Part shown: positions 62,543 to 64,000 of the stretch, piece by piece
How the letters are laid out: the number at the start of each line of letters is the position of its first letter
Numbering within the stretch: the stretch's first letter is position 1
Assembly: GCA_900544295.1 (NCBI GenBank)
Contig: UQUO01000010.1
Location: 1 to 64,000, forward strand
Direction: 5' to 3'
DNA length: 64,000 nt
Source: an uncultured Eubacteriales bacterium
Lineage (GTDB): Bacteria > Bacillota > Clostridia > Oscillospirales > Oscillospiraceae
Notes under the pieces: generated by a model
What the model saw: only the letters and a program-made list of their open reading frames with translations
Told to the model about the DNA's origin: nothing
The model's database searches: none
Made by a program: the position numbers and the translations under genes

Positions 62543-63598
62543 CTATATAAGATGCTTGTTCACAAAGGGTATCTTAGACAGCAGCCACCAGGCCGCGAGG
62601 CTGAGCGCGAACACCGCCGCGCCCTCCACCGGCACCGCGATGAGCGGCGGCATTATCGTGAGGTCAAAGCCCAGCTGCCGGAAGGCCATGACGAAGGCGT
62701 GGTGCGCGAGATAGACGCAGAAGCTGGCCTTCACGAGCTTTGCCAGCCGGGGCGTGCTCTGCCTGCCAGCACAGAGCCTGCGCGCGCCGCCGAAGACGCC
62801 GCAGGCCATGAGCGCCGGCCCGGGGGACATGCCCTCCATGAAGGCCTCGAACACCGCTCCGTTTCTGAGGGACATGAACACCGTCCCGCCGAAAGTGACG
62901 GCCAGGCCCAGGGCCAGCGCCGCGCCGTAGCGCCAAAGCGGCCCAGGCTCCCGCGAGTTCATCACCTGGCCCAGCAGCGCGTAGCCCAGCGCGGCCCAGC
63001 ACATGTTGAGCGGGTACTGCGGCGTGATGCCTCCCAGCCAGGCCAGCGGCGGCCAGAGCTTCAGGAGCGGCCAGCCTATGCCCAGCACGGCCCAGAGAAA
63101 AATGGCCCAGTCGAGCTCCTTTTCCGTCGCCCCGCGCACCAGCGCCCGGAGCACCGGCAGCGCCGCATAGAGCAGCAGGAGTATCTGGAGGTAGTACAGG
63201 TGCAGGTGGTGGTCAAAGCACAGCGTGTGGACGACCGAATTGAGCAGCCAGCCCGGCTCCAGCCAGCCCGTAAAGATGTAGTTGCCGACGACGCCGTATA
63301 CATAGTATAGCCAGGCCCAGACGAGCAGGATGACGAGCACTCGCAGGAAGTAGCGCCTGAAAATGTCCCGCCCTGTGAGCCGGCGCTCCGGCGGGAGCAT
63401 CAGCGCGCCCGTGCACATGAAAAAGACAGGCACCGCAAAGCGCGCCAGGCAGTCCCAAAGCGTGCAGGAGAGCCAGGAAAAGCTGCCGATCTCAAAGAGC
63501 TTCAGCCCGTAGCCGGAGGTGTGTATGACGATGACGCCCGCGCAGGCTGCGAGTTTTACGACGTCGGGCGCAAGCTCGCGCCCTCTTCCTCCAGGCAT
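62543..63598 (-). CDS. Membrane acyltransferase (acyltransferase 3 family)
   Basis: A 351-residue protein with about ten transmembrane helices. The N-terminal IVIHTSGYG has the histidine conserved in OafA/WecH-type acyltransferases, and FFMCTGALML follows. It would O-acetylate a surface polysaccharide or lipid-linked sugar. ATG 63598 has GGAGGGTGAAAC and overlaps the ligase gene by 43 bases. Confidence 0.85.
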   Translation of the reverse strand: MPGGRGRELAPDVVKLAACAGVIVIHTSGYGLKLFEIGSFSWLSCTLWDCLARFAVPVFFMCTGALMLPPERRLTGRDIFRRYFLRVLVILLVWAWLYYVYGVVGNYIFTGWLEPGWLLNSVVHTLCFDHHLHLYYLQILLLLYAALPVLRALVRGATEKELDWAIFLWAVLGIGWPLLKLWPPLAWLGGITPQYPLNMCWAALGYALLGQVMNSREPGPLWRYGAALALGLAVTFGGTVFMSLRNGAVFEAFMEGMSPGPALMACGVFGGARRLCAGRQSTPRLAKLVKASFCVYLAHHAFVMAFRQLGFDLTIMPPLIAVPVEGAAVFALSLAAWWLLSKIPFVNKHLI

Positions 63599-64000
63599 GT
63601 TTCACCCTCCTCAATTTTGGAGCAGATAAGCCCCATGTATACCCAGGCTATAGGCGCCACCAGGCAGAGCCCCAGCCCGAAAAGGCTCTGTACGAGGTAG
63701 CAGACAAGCCCCGCGCCGTACTCCGGCCCAGCCCCGCGCAGCCAGCGCCGCAGCGCCGCGATGGTGACCGCCGCCCAGGCCGCAAAGCCGAGAAGGCCGA
63801 GGTTCACGAGATAGCCCAGCGGCTCGCAGTGAGCGTTGTCCGCGTGCGTTGTGAGCGTCTGCCCCGTCTCGGGCACGTAGCGGGAGAAGTCCAGCCCCGA
63901 GCGCAGGCCGAAGCTGTCCGGCCCGCCGCCCAGCAGCGGACGCTCCGCAAAGAGCCGAAGCGCCTCCCGCCAGATGGCCACCCGGCTGGAGCCGAAGCCG
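63556..64000 (-). CDS. O-antigen ligase/polymerase-like protein, partial
   Basis: The C-terminal 147 codons of a Wzy/WaaL-type membrane protein whose start lies beyond the window end. GFGSSRVAIWREALRLF then PLLGGGPDSFG and HADNAHCEPLGYLVNLGLLG are characteristic of the O-antigen ligase domain. It ends in an acidic cytoplasmic tail and overlaps the acyltransferase start, suggesting translational coupling in a polysaccharide operon. Confidence 0.82.
   Translation of the reverse strand, partial: GFGSSRVAIWREALRLFAERPLLGGGPDSFGLRSGLDFSRYVPETGQTLTTHADNAHCEPLGYLVNLGLLGFAAWAAVTIAALRRWLRGAGPEYGAGLVCYLVQSLFGLGLCLVAPIAWVYMGLICSKIEEGETCLEEEGASLRPTS

Overview
The window reads as a GC-rich, Gram-positive anaerobe of the Clostridia, most like an Oscillospiraceae gut bacterium. 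The evidence is RicT (YaaT), Firmicute-type lipoprotein signals (LAAC, LSAC), a ribosome-operon order rimP-nusA-rnpM-ylxQ-infB-rbfA-nrnA-truB-ribF, an electron-bifurcating lactate dehydrogenase set, and sigmaA promoters close to TTGACA-17-TATAAT. The genus call is inference from gene content only.

Layout. 0.2-2.3 kb: holB-ricT (replication clamp loader and the RicAFT RNA-maturation factor). 2.3-11.6 kb: a starch/maltodextrin locus with a lipoprotein alpha-amylase, MalEFG importer, cytosolic neopullulanase-type enzyme, a divergent LacI regulator, and a surface starch-binding-like lipoprotein with its own operator-controlled promoter. 11.8 kb: tRNA-Leu(GAG). 12-13.2 kb: GT-C type membrane glycosyltransferase. 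13.3-21 kb: rpoB-rpoC from their own promoter. 21.2-29.4 kb: the rimP-to-ribF translation operon behind a short leader with an intrinsic terminator. 29.4-31.4 kb: a condensation-like acyltransferase plus a DUF6320 membrane protein. 31.43-31.69 kb: a 198-bp hairpin-rich, MITE-like element between two copies of the same terminator stem.

The most notable part is 31.7-56.7 kb, which looks like a self-contained sigma54 catabolic regulon. It contains rpoN itself, a PrpR_N/PAS/AAA+/Fis enhancer-binding protein, and three minus-strand -24/-12 promoters (41.43, 51.96 and 56.69 kb). These face (i) a split transketolase, a flavoprotein, a UxaA-family dehydratase, a FAD/EtfBA lactate-dehydrogenase set and LarA; (ii) an acetate-kinase-like enzyme, an aldehyde dehydrogenase, a TRAP transporter (DctQMP), a sugar isomerase-like TIM barrel, a rhamnose-mutarotase-like protein and a VOC protein; and (iii) AllF(FdrA)-AllG. 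AllH(DUF2877) is coupled to the activator gene. The proposed logic is TRAP import of a sugar or sugar acid, mutarotation and isomerisation, transketolase cleavage and dehydration, oxidation through flavin/Etf or ALDH, and ATP recovery by an unusual acyl kinase, possibly from an acyl or carbamoyl phosphate made by AllFGH. The substrate is not identifiable from sequence.

56.8-64 kb: a small zinc-ribbon membrane protein, a molybdate operon (MoCF-domain protein, modA, modB, modC), and fchA-folD behind two cell-surface polysaccharide genes, the last of which runs off the window end. Other points of interest are two apparently leaderless genes (holB, the lacI-family gene), a likely ACG start for ylxQ, and a sigma54 promoter sharing bases with a terminator. 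No CRISPR array, rRNA, phage or transposase gene was seen.
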